From contig JBBDQU010000045.1 in NCBI GenBank assembly GCA_040905865.1, forward strand, positions 26,536 to 90,535: a DNA stretch of 64,000 nucleotides, read 5' to 3'. Origin of the DNA: Alphaproteobacteria bacterium. Lineage in GTDB: Bacteria; Pseudomonadota; Alphaproteobacteria; UBA8366; GCA-2717185. Of this stretch, positions 1 to 8,343 are shown piece after piece. Below the pieces are notes generated by a model. The model did no database searches and had not been told where the DNA came from. It saw nothing but the letters and a program-made list of their open reading frames with translations. Positions within the stretch are counted from its first letter, which is position 1; each line of letters begins with the position of its first letter. The position numbers were made by a program, and so were the translations under genes.

Positions 1-178
1 TCTGGAAGACAGGGTAGCGTGGCTGTCTGCACAAAACAAGACCTGACCCCTATCATTTGCCATCCTTCCTCCCGGGTCAGGAAATGCCCTTATTCCGACT
101 CTGGAAGACAGGGTAGCGTGGCTGTCTGCACAAAACAAGACCTGACCCCTATCACAAAACAAGACCTGACCCTGATCA
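1..178. repeat. Tandem repeat, period 99 bp, with a third partial copy
   Basis: A 55-base unit at 1-55 (starting tctggaagac, ending cctatca) recurs exactly at 100-154. A third partial copy of its end (acaaaacaagacctgaccc) follows at 154-172. Each full unit contains a small hairpin, agacag/ctgtct. The acaagacctgacccc core resembles short palindromic repeats scattered in many proteobacterial genomes, sometimes near REP-associated transposases; that comparison is from memory. An inverted relative lies at 1019-1041. The array starts at the window edge, so it may extend further left. Confidence 0.8.
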
Positions 179-225
179 TAAATCCCAGGCACTTGAAAGG
201 ATTTCAACAGGTATGGTAGGTTTCA

Positions 226-639
226 ATGTTATCTGGAGAATGTCGGCTGATATTATTACCCTCAATAGGGGTGGAACTTTTTCGGAGAATATCCGTGACG
301 GAAGTTGAACCCAGATATCGGAAAATTTTGGCAGGAATCATAAGTCGTTTGTCTCGACGGGGGCTTGTTGCCTTTGGCGTGACGCTCGGGGTGTTGGGAT
401 TCGTATTTTTGGATGGTTGGCATCCGAGCTTAGATATCATCACCAACCTACAATACCAGACGATCACTGTTATTCCGAAAATGACCTACTGCATCGACTG
501 CGATATGGAGTATCTCCGCCGTGAGAGGGAGTATTGGTTTTCACAATTTGCAATACCCTACAAATATGTCTTGGGGCTCGGCTTTATGTTTGTCTTGGCA
601 GGATTTTTTTTCGGAAAGCCAAACCGTTCAGATCGTTGA
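226..639 (+). CDS. Small hypothetical membrane protein
   Basis: 137 residues, family not recognised. Two hydrophobic stretches are visible, GLVAFGVTLGVLGFVFL around residues 46-62 and YVLGLGFMFVLAGFFFG around 114-131, so a two-span inner-membrane protein is likely. The loop between them holds a CIDCDMEYLRRERE segment with two cysteines. The body is clearly A/T-richer than the genes that follow. It ends four bases before the next ATG, suggesting one transcript. The start is uncertain because no strong ribosome site precedes the ATG. It lies inside a segment bracketed by inverted repeats. Confidence 0.5.
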   Translation: MLSGECRLILLPSIGVELFRRISVTEVEPRYRKILAGIISRLSRRGLVAFGVTLGVLGFVFLDGWHPSLDIITNLQYQTITVIPKMTYCIDCDMEYLRREREYWFSQFAIPYKYVLGLGFMFVLAGFFFGKPNRSDR

Positions 640-643
640 CTTG

Positions 644-979
644 ATGAGAAATGATATGAGGACACTTACAAAGAACCAGAAATTTGTAGCAATGGCACTG
701 ACGGTCTGTTGGCGAAGTAGTGCGGACATAAAAAAACAGGCTACAGAAGACGGGGCGACGGGAACGAAGAACTATGGACAGGATGAATATGAGCCCGTCC
801 AGCGTATTCAGTGGTCAAAACTGGTGCGATTGCGGATCGCGGAACAACATCCTGAAAAGAAATGGTTTAAGCGAGGCATCGAATGGGGACGCTTCAAGGA
901 TCAAGATGGGAACGAGCCAACGCAAGACGGCTCCGATTACATTGACATGAAAAAAGCTGTTGACCCGATTTTTGACTGA
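644..979 (+). CDS. Hypothetical soluble protein
   Basis: 111 residues from the ATG at 644, four bases after the upstream stop. The reading frame is open further upstream, but that part overlaps the neighbouring membrane gene and gives implausible protein. The protein is charged, with RIQWSKLVRLRIAEQHPEKKWFKRGIEWGRF in its middle (written here as seen in two parts: RIQWSKLVRLRIAEQ, then HPEKKWFKRGIEWGRF) and an acidic tail. No signal peptide, membrane span or known domain is recognisable. Base composition is like that of the preceding gene. The pair may be a small transferred cassette. Confidence 0.5.
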   Translation: MRNDMRTLTKNQKFVAMALTVCWRSSADIKKQATEDGATGTKNYGQDEYEPVQRIQWSKLVRLRIAEQHPEKKWFKRGIEWGRFKDQDGNEPTQDGSDYIDMKKAVDPIFD

Positions 980-1018
980 TAGCGTGTCCCCTCCTGGACC
1001 TCTGTCGGGTAAGTTTCC

Positions 1019-1041
1019 GGGGTCAGAACTTGTCCTGTGCA
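1019..1041. repeat. Inverted relative of the left-edge repeat
   Basis: This stretch reads ggggtcag, two unmatched bases, cttgt, two unmatched bases, tgtgca. The reverse complement of the repeat at 130-149 reads the same except at those four positions. It is therefore in opposite orientation to the left-edge copies and closes off the 226-979 gene pair. Confidence 0.6.
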
Positions 1042-1109
1042 TACTCTATCTACACTGGTCTTCGATCAAATGTCGTAAGCCAACCCGGCAGTCACAATTG
1101 CAACGGTGA

Positions 1110-1146
1110 GAAAAAACGGCGCGGCCCGTTTTACCGGACCGCGCCG
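1110..1146 (-). terminator. Intrinsic terminator after the CoA-transferase gene
   Basis: Read on the minus strand, a G/C-rich stem (ggcgcggtccgg paired with cgggccgcgcc) with a short taaaa loop is followed directly by a run of six T. It sits about 25 bases beyond the stop of the CoA-transferase gene and fits a Rho-independent terminator for that transcript. Confidence 0.75.
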
Positions 1147-1170
1147 CCATTTCCGCTTGCACGCCGTGCG

Positions 1171-2406
1171 TCAGATGACGTTTTCGGCGCGCATCTTCTT
1201 CACTTCCTCCGGCGAGAGGCCGAGCCACTTGCCGTAGATTTCCTCGTTGCTCGACCCGTGGATCGGCGAGCTCTTCACCGGCACCTTGCTGCCCGACATG
1301 CTGATCGGCGAGCCCGGCACGGTCACCTTGCCGCGTATGGGGTGGTCGATCACGTTCATGATGCCGCGCTTGAGCAGGTCCTTGTCCTCAAGCTGCTCCT
1401 TCATGTTGTAGACGGCGCCGCAGGGCACGCCCGCGCCGGCGATCTGTTCCATCACTTCCGTCTTGGTGTGCTTCGTTGTCCAGGCGGTGATGGCCTCGTT
1501 GATGACGTCCTTGTGCTCATAGCGGGTGCTGCCGTCGGCCATGCGCGGATCGTCGATCAGGTCCTCGCGGCCGATCACCCGGCACAGGCGCTTCCAGTGC
1601 TCCTCATTGCCGCGCGAGGCGAAGACATAGGCCCAGTCGTCGATGCCGCCCGGCTTGCACGGGAACAGCCCGCCCGGCGCCGTGCCGAACACCTCGTTGC
1701 CGATACGCGGCAGGACCGAACCGTCCTTCAGCGCCGCCTGGCGGCTCATCGGCGTGCGGCTGTAATTGACCATCGCATCGCGCATCGCGACCTGGATGTG
1801 CTGGCCCTTGCCGGTGCTGACCCGCTGGTACAGGGCGGCGAGGATGCCCATGGCCGCCATCATGCCGGTGCCCGTATCGCCCATCGTCGCGCCCGGGCGG
1901 ATCGGCGGCTGGTCGGGGAAGCCGTTGATGGCGAAGGTGCCGCCGGCGGCCTGGGCGATCATGTCGAAGGCCAGGTAGTTGGCGTGCGGTCCCTCGGGCG
2001 AGAAGCCCTTGACCTGCGCGAAGATGATGCGCGGGTTCAGTTCGGCCAGCCGCTCATAGGGAAAGCCGAGCCGGGCGAAGGTGCCGGGCGCCATGTTTTC
2101 CACGACGACATCGACTTCCTTCACCATCTTCTCGATCAGCGCCTTGCCTTCCGGGGATTTCAGATTGCAGGTGACGCTTTTCTTGTTGAGGTTATAGAAG
2201 ATGAAGTAGTGCGAATCCGCGTCCGGGCGGTCGGTCATGCCCCAGCGGCCGGGTTCGCCGCGCCTGGGTTCCTCTACCTTGACCACTTCCGCGCCCATCC
2301 AGGCCAGCGCCTGGGTGCAGGACGGTCCCGCCTCGAACTGGGTGAAGTCAAGCACCTTGATGCCGTCAAGCGCCGGGGGTGTACCCGGTGTAGTGTTTCC
2401 ATCCAT
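1171..2406 (-). CDS. CaiB/BaiF CoA-transferase (class III, formyl-CoA-transferase-like)
   Basis: 411 residues, normal for the family. Class III transferases move CoA between carboxylic acids through aspartyl-CoA intermediates. The N-terminal signature GIKVLDFTQFEAGPSCTQAL is at about 15-34, LNKKSVTCNLKSPEGKAL at 73-90 and VVVENMAPGTFARLGF at 100-115. The segment PGATMGDTGTG ends near 181, and Asp177 aligns with the catalytic Asp of formyl-CoA transferase. The substrate cannot be read from sequence. An SDR gene lies 44 bases upstream on the same strand, so the two are probably co-transcribed. A strong terminator follows. Confidence 0.9.
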   Translation of the reverse strand: MDGNTTPGTPPALDGIKVLDFTQFEAGPSCTQALAWMGAEVVKVEEPRRGEPGRWGMTDRPDADSHYFIFYNLNKKSVTCNLKSPEGKALIEKMVKEVDVVVENMAPGTFARLGFPYERLAELNPRIIFAQVKGFSPEGPHANYLAFDMIAQAAGGTFAINGFPDQPPIRPGATMGDTGTGMMAAMGILAALYQRVSTGKGQHIQVAMRDAMVNYSRTPMSRQAALKDGSVLPRIGNEVFGTAPGGLFPCKPGGIDDWAYVFASRGNEEHWKRLCRVIGREDLIDDPRMADGSTRYEHKDVINEAITAWTTKHTKTEVMEQIAGAGVPCGAVYNMKEQLEDKDLLKRGIMNVIDHPIRGKVTVPGSPISMSGSKVPVKSSPIHGSSNEEIYGKWLGLSPEEVKKMRAENVI

Positions 2407-2450
2407 TTTGTAATTCCTCTCTTCTGTGATCGTCTTGTTCAGATTTCATC

Positions 2451-3203
2451 TCACGACAGATATTGTCCGCCATTCACATGCATCGTCTGGCCCGTGATGC
2501 GCGATGCGCCGTCCGACGCCAGAAAGACCGCCAGGTCGGCGATGTTTTCCGGTTGCGACAGGCCGGGTAGCGGGTTCAACGCCGCTATCGCCGCAATTTC
2601 TTCCTCACTGTTACCGTGGCGCGGTTGCGCCGTGTCCGTCATCCCCGGCGCGATGGCGTTTACGCGGATGCCGTGTGGCGCCAGTTCCAGGGCCGCGGCC
2701 CGGGTCAGGCCGACGACGCCGCCCTTGCTGGAAACGTAATGCACGCCGCGCGGCGAACCCCGGAACGCCGCGCCGGATGTCAGGTTGATAATATCGCCTT
2801 TCGTGCCCGCGGCAACCATGCGTTTTGCCGCCGCCTGCGCGCACAGGAAACTGCCCTTCAGGTTCACGCCGATGACCGCGTCCCACTCGGATTCCGCCAG
2901 GTCCAGAAAACCGGAGCGCGGAAAGATCGCCGCGTTGTTGACCAGGATGCCAATGCCGCCCAGCCGGTCCGCCGCCGCCATGATGGTTTCGACATCGGCG
3001 GCGCTGGAAACGTCGCCCTGCACGGCTTCCGCCTTGACGCCCATGTCCCAGGCCTGTTGAGCGATAGCGGCCGCCGCATCGGGGTCGTCCAGCCAGTTGA
3101 TGACAACATGCGCGCCCTCGGCCGCCATGGCCAGCGCGATGGCCCTGCCGATTCCCTGCTGCGCGCCGGTAACCACGGCAACCCTGTCGGCCAGTTTCGC
3201 CAT
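2451..3203 (-). CDS. Short-chain dehydrogenase/reductase, FabG-like
   Basis: 250 residues from the ATG at 3203. The open frame extends further upstream, but that extension lacks homology-like features, and MAKLADRVAVVTG is the usual start of the family. The NAD(P) motif TGAQQGIG is at 12-19, NNAA at 89-92, catalytic Asn114, Ser143, Tyr156 and Lys160 (YVSSK), and the terminal ITGQTMHVNGG is typical. The likely role is oxidation or reduction of a hydroxyl or keto group on a small substrate or acyl-CoA. It precedes the CoA-transferase gene and diverges from a TauD-type oxygenase. Confidence 0.92.
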   Translation of the reverse strand: MAKLADRVAVVTGAQQGIGRAIALAMAAEGAHVVINWLDDPDAAAAIAQQAWDMGVKAEAVQGDVSSAADVETIMAAADRLGGIGILVNNAAIFPRSGFLDLAESEWDAVIGVNLKGSFLCAQAAAKRMVAAGTKGDIINLTSGAAFRGSPRGVHYVSSKGGVVGLTRAAALELAPHGIRVNAIAPGMTDTAQPRHGNSEEEIAAIAALNPLPGLSQPENIADLAVFLASDGASRITGQTMHVNGGQYLS

Positions 3204-3391
3204 TTCGCCGGGCCTCGCCTCATGGTTTCGGTAAACGGTGAACCGGCATTGTTCGACGGCGCGCCATGGCATGTCAACGGGCACTCCGGGACCGGTCATT
3301 GATTTCGGCACCCGCCCTTGGGTAGTCTTGCACTCTGCCGGCCAGTTCCGGATTGTTTCAGCACCACGACCTGCAGGAGATGAGGGTTGCC

Positions 3392-4252
3392 ATGAAGGTT
3401 ACGTCACTGGATGCCCCGCTGGGCGCCGTTGTATCGGGAATCGACCTGTCGCAGCCGCTGGATGCGGCGACCGGGTCGGCGTTACGCAAGGCCTGGCTCG
3501 ACCATATTATTCTCGTTTTCCATGATCAGGAGCTGACGGATCCGCAGTTGCTGGCCTTTGCGCGCCATTTCGGCGCGCTGGAATTTCCGCCCAGCCGCCT
3601 GCTGAACTATTCGCAGGGGTCCGGCCAGAAAGACGATATCCCGCCAGAGGTGAATGTCATTTCCAACGTCGTGGAAGGCGGCAGGAAGATCGGACAGCTG
3701 GGCTCGGGCGAGGCGCGCTGGCACACCGACAGCTCCTTCGTCGAGCGGCCGCCCTCCGCCAGTATCCTGCACGCGCTGGAACTGCCGCCATCCGGGGGCA
3801 ATACGTCCTTCATGGACATGTACGCGGCGCTCGAATTGCTCCCGCAATCCCTGCGGCGCCGGATCGAGGGCCGTTCCTGCAAACATGACTGTTCGCATAC
3901 CAGCGACGGCGTGTTGCGGCGCGATTTCGCGCCGTCGCGGGATGTGTCCGAATGTCCCGGCCCGACACACCCGCTGATCCGCACCCATCCGGAAACCGGG
4001 CGAAAGTCGCTGTATCTCGGCCGCCGCCTCAACGCCTATATCGAGGGGCTGCCGGTCGCGGAAAGCGAGGCGCTTCTGGACGAATTATGGGAAACGGTGC
4101 TGGCGCAGGATATCGTCTACGAGCATGTATGGACGGTCGGCGACGTCATCATGTGGGACAACCGCTGTGCGATGCACCGGCGCGCGCCGTTCGACGAATC
4201 GGCCCGCCGCATCATGCACCGCAGCCAGGTCCAGGGCGAAGTGCCGGCCTGA
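3392..4252 (+). CDS. TauD/TfdA-family Fe(II)/2-oxoglutarate dioxygenase
   Basis: 286 residues. The start at 3392 was chosen because gatgagg lies about eight bases upstream and the family consensus begins with LGAVVSGIDLSQPL. The iron triad is visible as His111-Thr-Asp113 (WHTDSSF) and a distal His262 (WDNRCAMHRR); Arg272/273 near the C-terminus would hold 2-oxoglutarate. Members hydroxylate taurine, phenoxyacetates, alkyl sulfates and other small acids; the substrate here is unknown. It is tail-to-tail with the RraA-like gene, one base between the stops, with no terminator seen. Confidence 0.9.
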   Translation: MKVTSLDAPLGAVVSGIDLSQPLDAATGSALRKAWLDHIILVFHDQELTDPQLLAFARHFGALEFPPSRLLNYSQGSGQKDDIPPEVNVISNVVEGGRKIGQLGSGEARWHTDSSFVERPPSASILHALELPPSGGNTSFMDMYAALELLPQSLRRRIEGRSCKHDCSHTSDGVLRRDFAPSRDVSECPGPTHPLIRTHPETGRKSLYLGRRLNAYIEGLPVAESEALLDELWETVLAQDIVYEHVWTVGDVIMWDNRCAMHRRAPFDESARRIMHRSQVQGEVPA

Positions 4253-4253
4253 T

Positions 4254-4958
4254 CTAAGGTTTCGGCGTCAGCGTCGGAATCTCCCGCAGCGTATCGGCGG
4301 TCCGGGTCGCGGCCCAGTTCTCGCCGTACAGGATGCCGAGCGCCTGATCGCCCGTGCGGATCCCCTCCGCCTGGTCGTGCTCCATCTGCTGCCGTTCCCG
4401 CGCCTTGGCCAGCACTTCCTCGGCGAAAGCGAGCGGCACCACGGCGACCCCGTCATCGTCGCCGATGACGATATCACCGGCCTGAACGACGATTCCGCCG
4501 ACGCTGACCGGCACGTTGATGGCGCCGGGGTGGTTCTTCTGCGCCGACCGGGGGCAGACGCCGCGGCAGAAAACCGGGAATTGCTCCTCGCGCAGCAGCC
4601 GGGCGTCGCGGACATGGCCGGAACTGACCAGCCCGATCACGCCGCGCGCCCGCGCGTTCAGCGACATGTTGTGGCCGAACGCGCCGGTCACATTGCCGCG
4701 GCCTTCATCGATGACCAGGATATCGCCCGGCCGCGCCATCTGCAGCGCGCGGTGCGTGGTGATGTTGTCGTTCGGGTAGTTGATGACCGTCAGCGCGACG
4801 CCGATCACATTGACCGGGGCGAAGAGCGGCTGGATATCCGGGTCGAGGACGCCGTGCCGGCCCATCGCATCGGAAATGGTGGAGGTCCAGATTCCCTCGA
4901 ACTGCTTCAGCAGTTCCGGGCTGGGGCGTGGCGGTTCGGTAACGACTTTTCCGTACAT
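4254..4958 (-). CDS. RraA-family protein (4-hydroxy-4-methyl-2-oxoglutarate aldolase-like)
   Basis: 234 residues from the ATG at 4958, which has gggag six bases upstream. The RraA fold is indicated by GDILVIDEG, by GVIGLVSSGHVRDARLL around the middle, where the family binds Mg2+ and substrate (SGHVRD), and by a late GDIVIGDDDGVAVVP. Stand-alone relatives in catabolic clusters are HMG/CHA aldolases of aromatic ring-cleavage pathways; others bind RNase E. The presence of PRSAQKN and its setting among catabolic genes favour an enzyme, but this is inference. Confidence 0.85.
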   Translation of the reverse strand: MYGKVVTEPPRPSPELLKQFEGIWTSTISDAMGRHGVLDPDIQPLFAPVNVIGVALTVINYPNDNITTHRALQMARPGDILVIDEGRGNVTGAFGHNMSLNARARGVIGLVSSGHVRDARLLREEQFPVFCRGVCPRSAQKNHPGAINVPVSVGGIVVQAGDIVIGDDDGVAVVPLAFAEEVLAKARERQQMEHDQAEGIRTGDQALGILYGENWAATRTADTLREIPTLTPKP

Positions 4959-5040
4959 GGTGACTCCCGTTGCTGACAGCGGCAATGTTCGGGCGCGCCC
5001 GATGCCGTGTCAACAGTGCGTATGTGGATGCGGTGCGCGA

Positions 5041-5496
5041 TCAGCCCGCCGCCGTGCAGCGTCCCAGTTCCGCATTGGCTACGACGCTTTCATTCGCGAG
5101 GTCGTGCAGCGCGACGGCATCGTCATCCCACTGCAGCCGGTAGCGCCGTCCCGCTTCGGCGTCGAACATCAGGGTGGCGCAATGCGTATCCGCTGCGCCG
5201 AACCAGCCATATCGTGCGATACGGGCCGTCAGGCTATGGCGGCCGGGCAGGACCGCGGCCCCCTTCGTCGGCTTGCCGGGCAGCCACGACCTCGTGCCCG
5301 GCTGCAAATAGTACTGGGCCAGCGACCCGGTCTTCGCGCCGTCGATGGCGATGTCGGCGCTGGCATCGAGCGCCCGCGCCGCCTCGACGAAGGCGACCCG
5401 GTCGCGCGGCAGCGGCTCGCCCGGGTAGATGTTGCGATCGGCGCAACCGGTCAGCGCGGCGGTGGCTGTCATGACCAGCAGGATCGCCCACTGCAT
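5041..5496 (-). CDS. Small putative outer-membrane lipoprotein
   Basis: 151 residues. The N-terminus is a classic lipoprotein signal: hydrophobic residues 4-14, then lipobox LTGC with Cys18. Asp follows the Cys, which in enteric bacteria would signal inner-membrane retention, a rule not secure in alphaproteobacteria. The rest (YYLQPGTRSWLPGKPTKG, PGRHSLTARIARYGWFG) has no recognised domain but resembles small periplasmic beta-rich lipoproteins. Its ATG overlaps the stop of the DUF2279-like gene (TGATG), so the two are probably translationally coupled. Confidence 0.8.
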   Translation of the reverse strand: MQWAILLVMTATAALTGCADRNIYPGEPLPRDRVAFVEAARALDASADIAIDGAKTGSLAQYYLQPGTRSWLPGKPTKGAAVLPGRHSLTARIARYGWFGAADTHCATLMFDAEAGRRYRLQWDDDAVALHDLANESVVANAELGRCTAAG

Positions 5497-6467
5497 CAGT
5501 CCAGCCCCTTCTCGTAGCCGCCGGTCGTATAGGGCAACTGGACGTAGTCCAGCACCCGTGTGTCCAGGTATTTCTGCACCAGCTTGCTGATATTCAGCCC
5601 GACGCCGAAATACAGGTTCCGTTCGCGGTTGTCGGGCTGTCCAGGATTGAATTCCTCGTATCCGCGGGTCGAGTAGCCAAGATGCAGTTCCAGATAGCTC
5701 AGATATGTATCATGCAGCGCCTCGATTCCGTCGAGCTTGAGCGCCATGATGTAGCGCTGGTTTTCATAGTCCGTCAGCACGTCGTTCCGGAAATCGGTCC
5801 AGGTATCGGGCGTGTATTCGATGCGGAAATCGACCTTGCGCCCGAGCGACGGATATCGACCGAGCATATAGGCGGCGCCGGCGCCGGCGACATTCATCAG
5901 CGCGTCTTCGTAGGAGAAGCCGAACCCGCCGCTGAAGGCGTCGCCTACCTCCATCAACGTCTGCAGGCCGAGCGCGGACATTGCGCCCAGGGTGTTTGCC
6001 TGCCGGGGTTCATAGTCCCACCGGCGGTACATGTAGGAGAACGCATGCCCCATCGTGTAGGTGCCCCAGAAATGGCCCAGCTTGTCGGCGCCGCCATGCT
6101 TGGTTTCGCGCCCGAACCAGTCTTCGTTGTCCGCTTTCGGCGCCGCCTGGAAATAGTCCCAGAACAGCGTGCCGTAGAGGGTGATCGCAGCCGCTCCGCC
6201 CGCATTGAGGATCAGTGCCTTGTCTTCCTTGGTCAGGCCGGGTCTTGCGTTTTCGGCGTCCGTCCGCGCGACCGATTGCGGCGCGGCGGGCAGCGTCAGG
6301 TCACGACCGTAGGCCGACGTCCCGGAATTGTCGGCTACGTAGGTCGCCTGCGCCGGAACGGACCGGATATCCGCGGCGGGCTGCGCCGCAACGGCGCCAG
6401 AGGCCATGAAGGTCGCCGCCACGATGCTCGCCGGAACGCTCCGATAGGTGCAGGGTGGTGTCTTCAA
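5496..6467 (-). CDS. DUF2279/YfiM-like exported protein
   Basis: 323 residues if translation begins at the TTG at 6467, which follows a strong aggagg by nine bases; an ATG at 6527 in the same frame is the alternative but has no such site. The N-terminus then reads as a signal peptide (SVPASIVAATFMASGAVAA). A core KHGGADKLGHFWGTYTMGHA with invariant Asp and His is typical of DUF2279. Later segments (NLYFGVGLNISKLV, RVLDYVQLPYTTGGY) look like outer-membrane strands. Function is unknown; the lipoprotein gene overlaps its end, suggesting an envelope pair. Confidence 0.75.
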   Translation of the reverse strand: MKTPPCTYRSVPASIVAATFMASGAVAAQPAADIRSVPAQATYVADNSGTSAYGRDLTLPAAPQSVARTDAENARPGLTKEDKALILNAGGAAAITLYGTLFWDYFQAAPKADNEDWFGRETKHGGADKLGHFWGTYTMGHAFSYMYRRWDYEPRQANTLGAMSALGLQTLMEVGDAFSGGFGFSYEDALMNVAGAGAAYMLGRYPSLGRKVDFRIEYTPDTWTDFRNDVLTDYENQRYIMALKLDGIEALHDTYLSYLELHLGYSTRGYEEFNPGQPDNRERNLYFGVGLNISKLVQKYLDTRVLDYVQLPYTTGGYEKGLD

Positions 6468-6691
6468 GTAACCTGTCCTCCTAACCGTCGCCCGAGGAAT
6501 TCGCCGCAGACCCGTCTGGATAAACAATACAACTTGCCTTTACTGTCTCAGAGTTATCAGGAACCGGTTTTGTTGGAAACAGGTAAAGTTGGGTCGCTGA
6601 ATGATGGCGAACGGGACCACGACGCTGTTCGAAGCCGGGCGCTTCACGTTCGGCACGATGCGCCGCGGCGGGTCACGTCACCCGGCATTGG

Positions 6692-7054
6692 TCAGCGGGA
6701 GCGAGCATAGGCCCAGATTTCGGGATCGGGGCTCAGCCGCCGGTTGCGGTGGCCCTTGCCGGTCGTGTCCTCGACCAGCAGCACATCGCCCGTTGTGAAG
6801 ACGCGCTTCTCGCCGTCGCTGACCTCGATCTCGGTCGAACCGACCACGAACATGACATACTGCCGCTGCGGCGCGGTATGCCAGTCGCCCAGCGCCGGCC
6901 TGTCGCCGAGCGGTTCCGTTTCCCGGAAGGCGAGCCCGTAGGCGTCGATGACGCGCGTATACGCGGCGTTGTCACGGAATTCGACGCCGGGTTCCTCATG
7001 CTCGTCGAAATGCGTTTCACCGGAATCGTCTGTGTAGATGCGGGTGATCTTCAT
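6692..7054 (-). CDS. Cupin-domain protein
   Basis: 120 residues forming a single small cupin: LGDWHTAPQRQYVMFVVGS for the first motif and a second-motif region with FTTGDVLLVEDTTGKGHRNR. One putative metal His is present in each motif. It lies 13 bases downstream of an acyl-CoA dehydrogenase on the same strand and is probably in its operon. Such cupins occur as accessory or isomerase-like proteins in catabolic clusters; no precise role can be given. Confidence 0.8.
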   Translation of the reverse strand: MKITRIYTDDSGETHFDEHEEPGVEFRDNAAYTRVIDAYGLAFRETEPLGDRPALGDWHTAPQRQYVMFVVGSTEIEVSDGEKRVFTTGDVLLVEDTTGKGHRNRRLSPDPEIWAYARSR

Positions 7055-7067
7055 GATTGCCTTCCCG

Positions 7068-8228
7068 TCAGTAAGACCGCGGCAGCCCCAGGACCTTTTC
7101 GGAAATATAGTTCAGGATCATCTCGCGGCTGACCGGGGCGATGCGGGCGAGCATGCTTTCGCGCAGGTAGCGCTCCACATGGTATTCCTTGGCGAAGCCC
7201 ATGCCGCCATGGCTCATCACCGCGCGTTCGCAGGCGGTGAAGCCGGCCTCCCCGGCCAGGTATTTCGCCGCGTTCGCCTCCGCCCCGCAATCCAGCCCCT
7301 TGTCGTACAGTTCCGCCCCGCGGAAGGTCATCAGGTTGGCCGCCTCCAGCTCGCACCAGCTTTTCGCCAGCGGGTGCTGGATGCCCTGGTTCTGCCCGAT
7401 GGGCCGGTCGAAGACAACGCGTTCGGTGGCGTATTGCGCCGCCTTGCGCAGCGCCGCCCGGCCCAGCCCGACGGCTTCGGCGGCAACCATGATCCGTTCC
7501 GGGTTCAGCCCGTGCAGCAGGTAATAGAAGCCCTTGCCTTCCTCGCCGATCAGGTCCTCCTGCGGCACCGGCAGCCCGTCGATGAAGACCGCGTTGGAAT
7601 CGACGCATTTGCGGCCCAGCTTCTCGATCTCCCGCGCCTCGATATAGTTGCGGTCGAAATCGGTGTAGAACAGGCTCAGCCCCTCGGCGCGTTTCCTGCT
7701 GGCGTCGCGCGGCGCGGTGCGGGCCAGCAGCAGGATCTTGTCCGCTTCCTGCGCGGTGGAGGTCCAGATCTTGCGGCCGTTGACGATATAGCCGCCATTG
7801 GACTGCTTTTCGGCGCGGGTCGTCAGGTTGGTGGTGTCCAGCCCCGCATCCGGTTCGGTGACGCCGAAACACGCCTTCTCCCTGCCCGCGATCAGCGGCG
7901 GCAGCATGCGGCGCTTCTGCTCGTCGGTGCCGAAAACGACCACCGGGTTCAGCCCGAAGATGTTCAGGTGGATGGCCGAGGCGCCGCTGAACCCCGCGCC
8001 GGATTCGGCGATGGCCTGCATCATCAGCGAGGCTTCGGTGATGCCCTGCCCGGCGCCGCCGTATTCCTCCGGCATGGCGATACCCAGCCACCCGCCCTGT
8101 GCGAAGGCCTGGAAGAAATCCTCGGGGAATTCGCCCGTCCGGTCGCGGTCCAGCCAGTATTCATCGCCGAAATCGTTGCAGATCTTCTCGATGGCGTCCC
8201 GGATCGCAATCTGGTCTTCGGTGAACAT
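7068..8228 (-). CDS. Acyl-CoA dehydrogenase
   Basis: 386 residues from the ATG at 8228; an in-frame ATG at 8252 would add eight residues. It is a flavin enzyme that forms a 2,3 double bond in an acyl-CoA. Visible are MPEEYGGAG, the FAD/substrate loop FGVTEPDAGLDTTNLTTRA, WTSTAQEADKILLLART and the C-terminal HGGMGFAKEYHVERYLR. The usual IxEGTxxIQ catalytic Glu segment is replaced by ARIAPVSREMIL, so the base must come from elsewhere or the clade differs. It diverges from the Nudix gene and precedes the cupin. Confidence 0.9.
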   Translation of the reverse strand: MFTEDQIAIRDAIEKICNDFGDEYWLDRDRTGEFPEDFFQAFAQGGWLGIAMPEEYGGAGQGITEASLMMQAIAESGAGFSGASAIHLNIFGLNPVVVFGTDEQKRRMLPPLIAGREKACFGVTEPDAGLDTTNLTTRAEKQSNGGYIVNGRKIWTSTAQEADKILLLARTAPRDASRKRAEGLSLFYTDFDRNYIEAREIEKLGRKCVDSNAVFIDGLPVPQEDLIGEEGKGFYYLLHGLNPERIMVAAEAVGLGRAALRKAAQYATERVVFDRPIGQNQGIQHPLAKSWCELEAANLMTFRGAELYDKGLDCGAEANAAKYLAGEAGFTACERAVMSHGGMGFAKEYHVERYLRESMLARIAPVSREMILNYISEKVLGLPRSY

Positions 8229-8343
8229 GGCGCGGCTTTCCTTTTTCGGCATTCGCTGTCTCAGCGGTTGCTTTTTATGTTAGGAGCCTAATAATTAGCG
8301 GGCAAACAAAAATTGGCCGAATCCCAACCAACGGAAGCTCCTT

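Noticed and set aside
1-178. Possible CRISPR array
   Set aside because: Only two full units, with a spacer of 44 bases and no leader or Cas genes; the structure is an ordinary tandem repeat.
1030-2739. Long plus-strand open frame opposite the CoA-transferase and SDR genes
   Set aside because: It is R/A/H-rich without motifs and lies antisense to two well-recognised genes; high GC alone explains it.
8280-8291. Short palindrome ttagg-ag-cctaa between divergent genes
   Set aside because: Arms of only five bases are common by chance; no matching copy elsewhere in the window.
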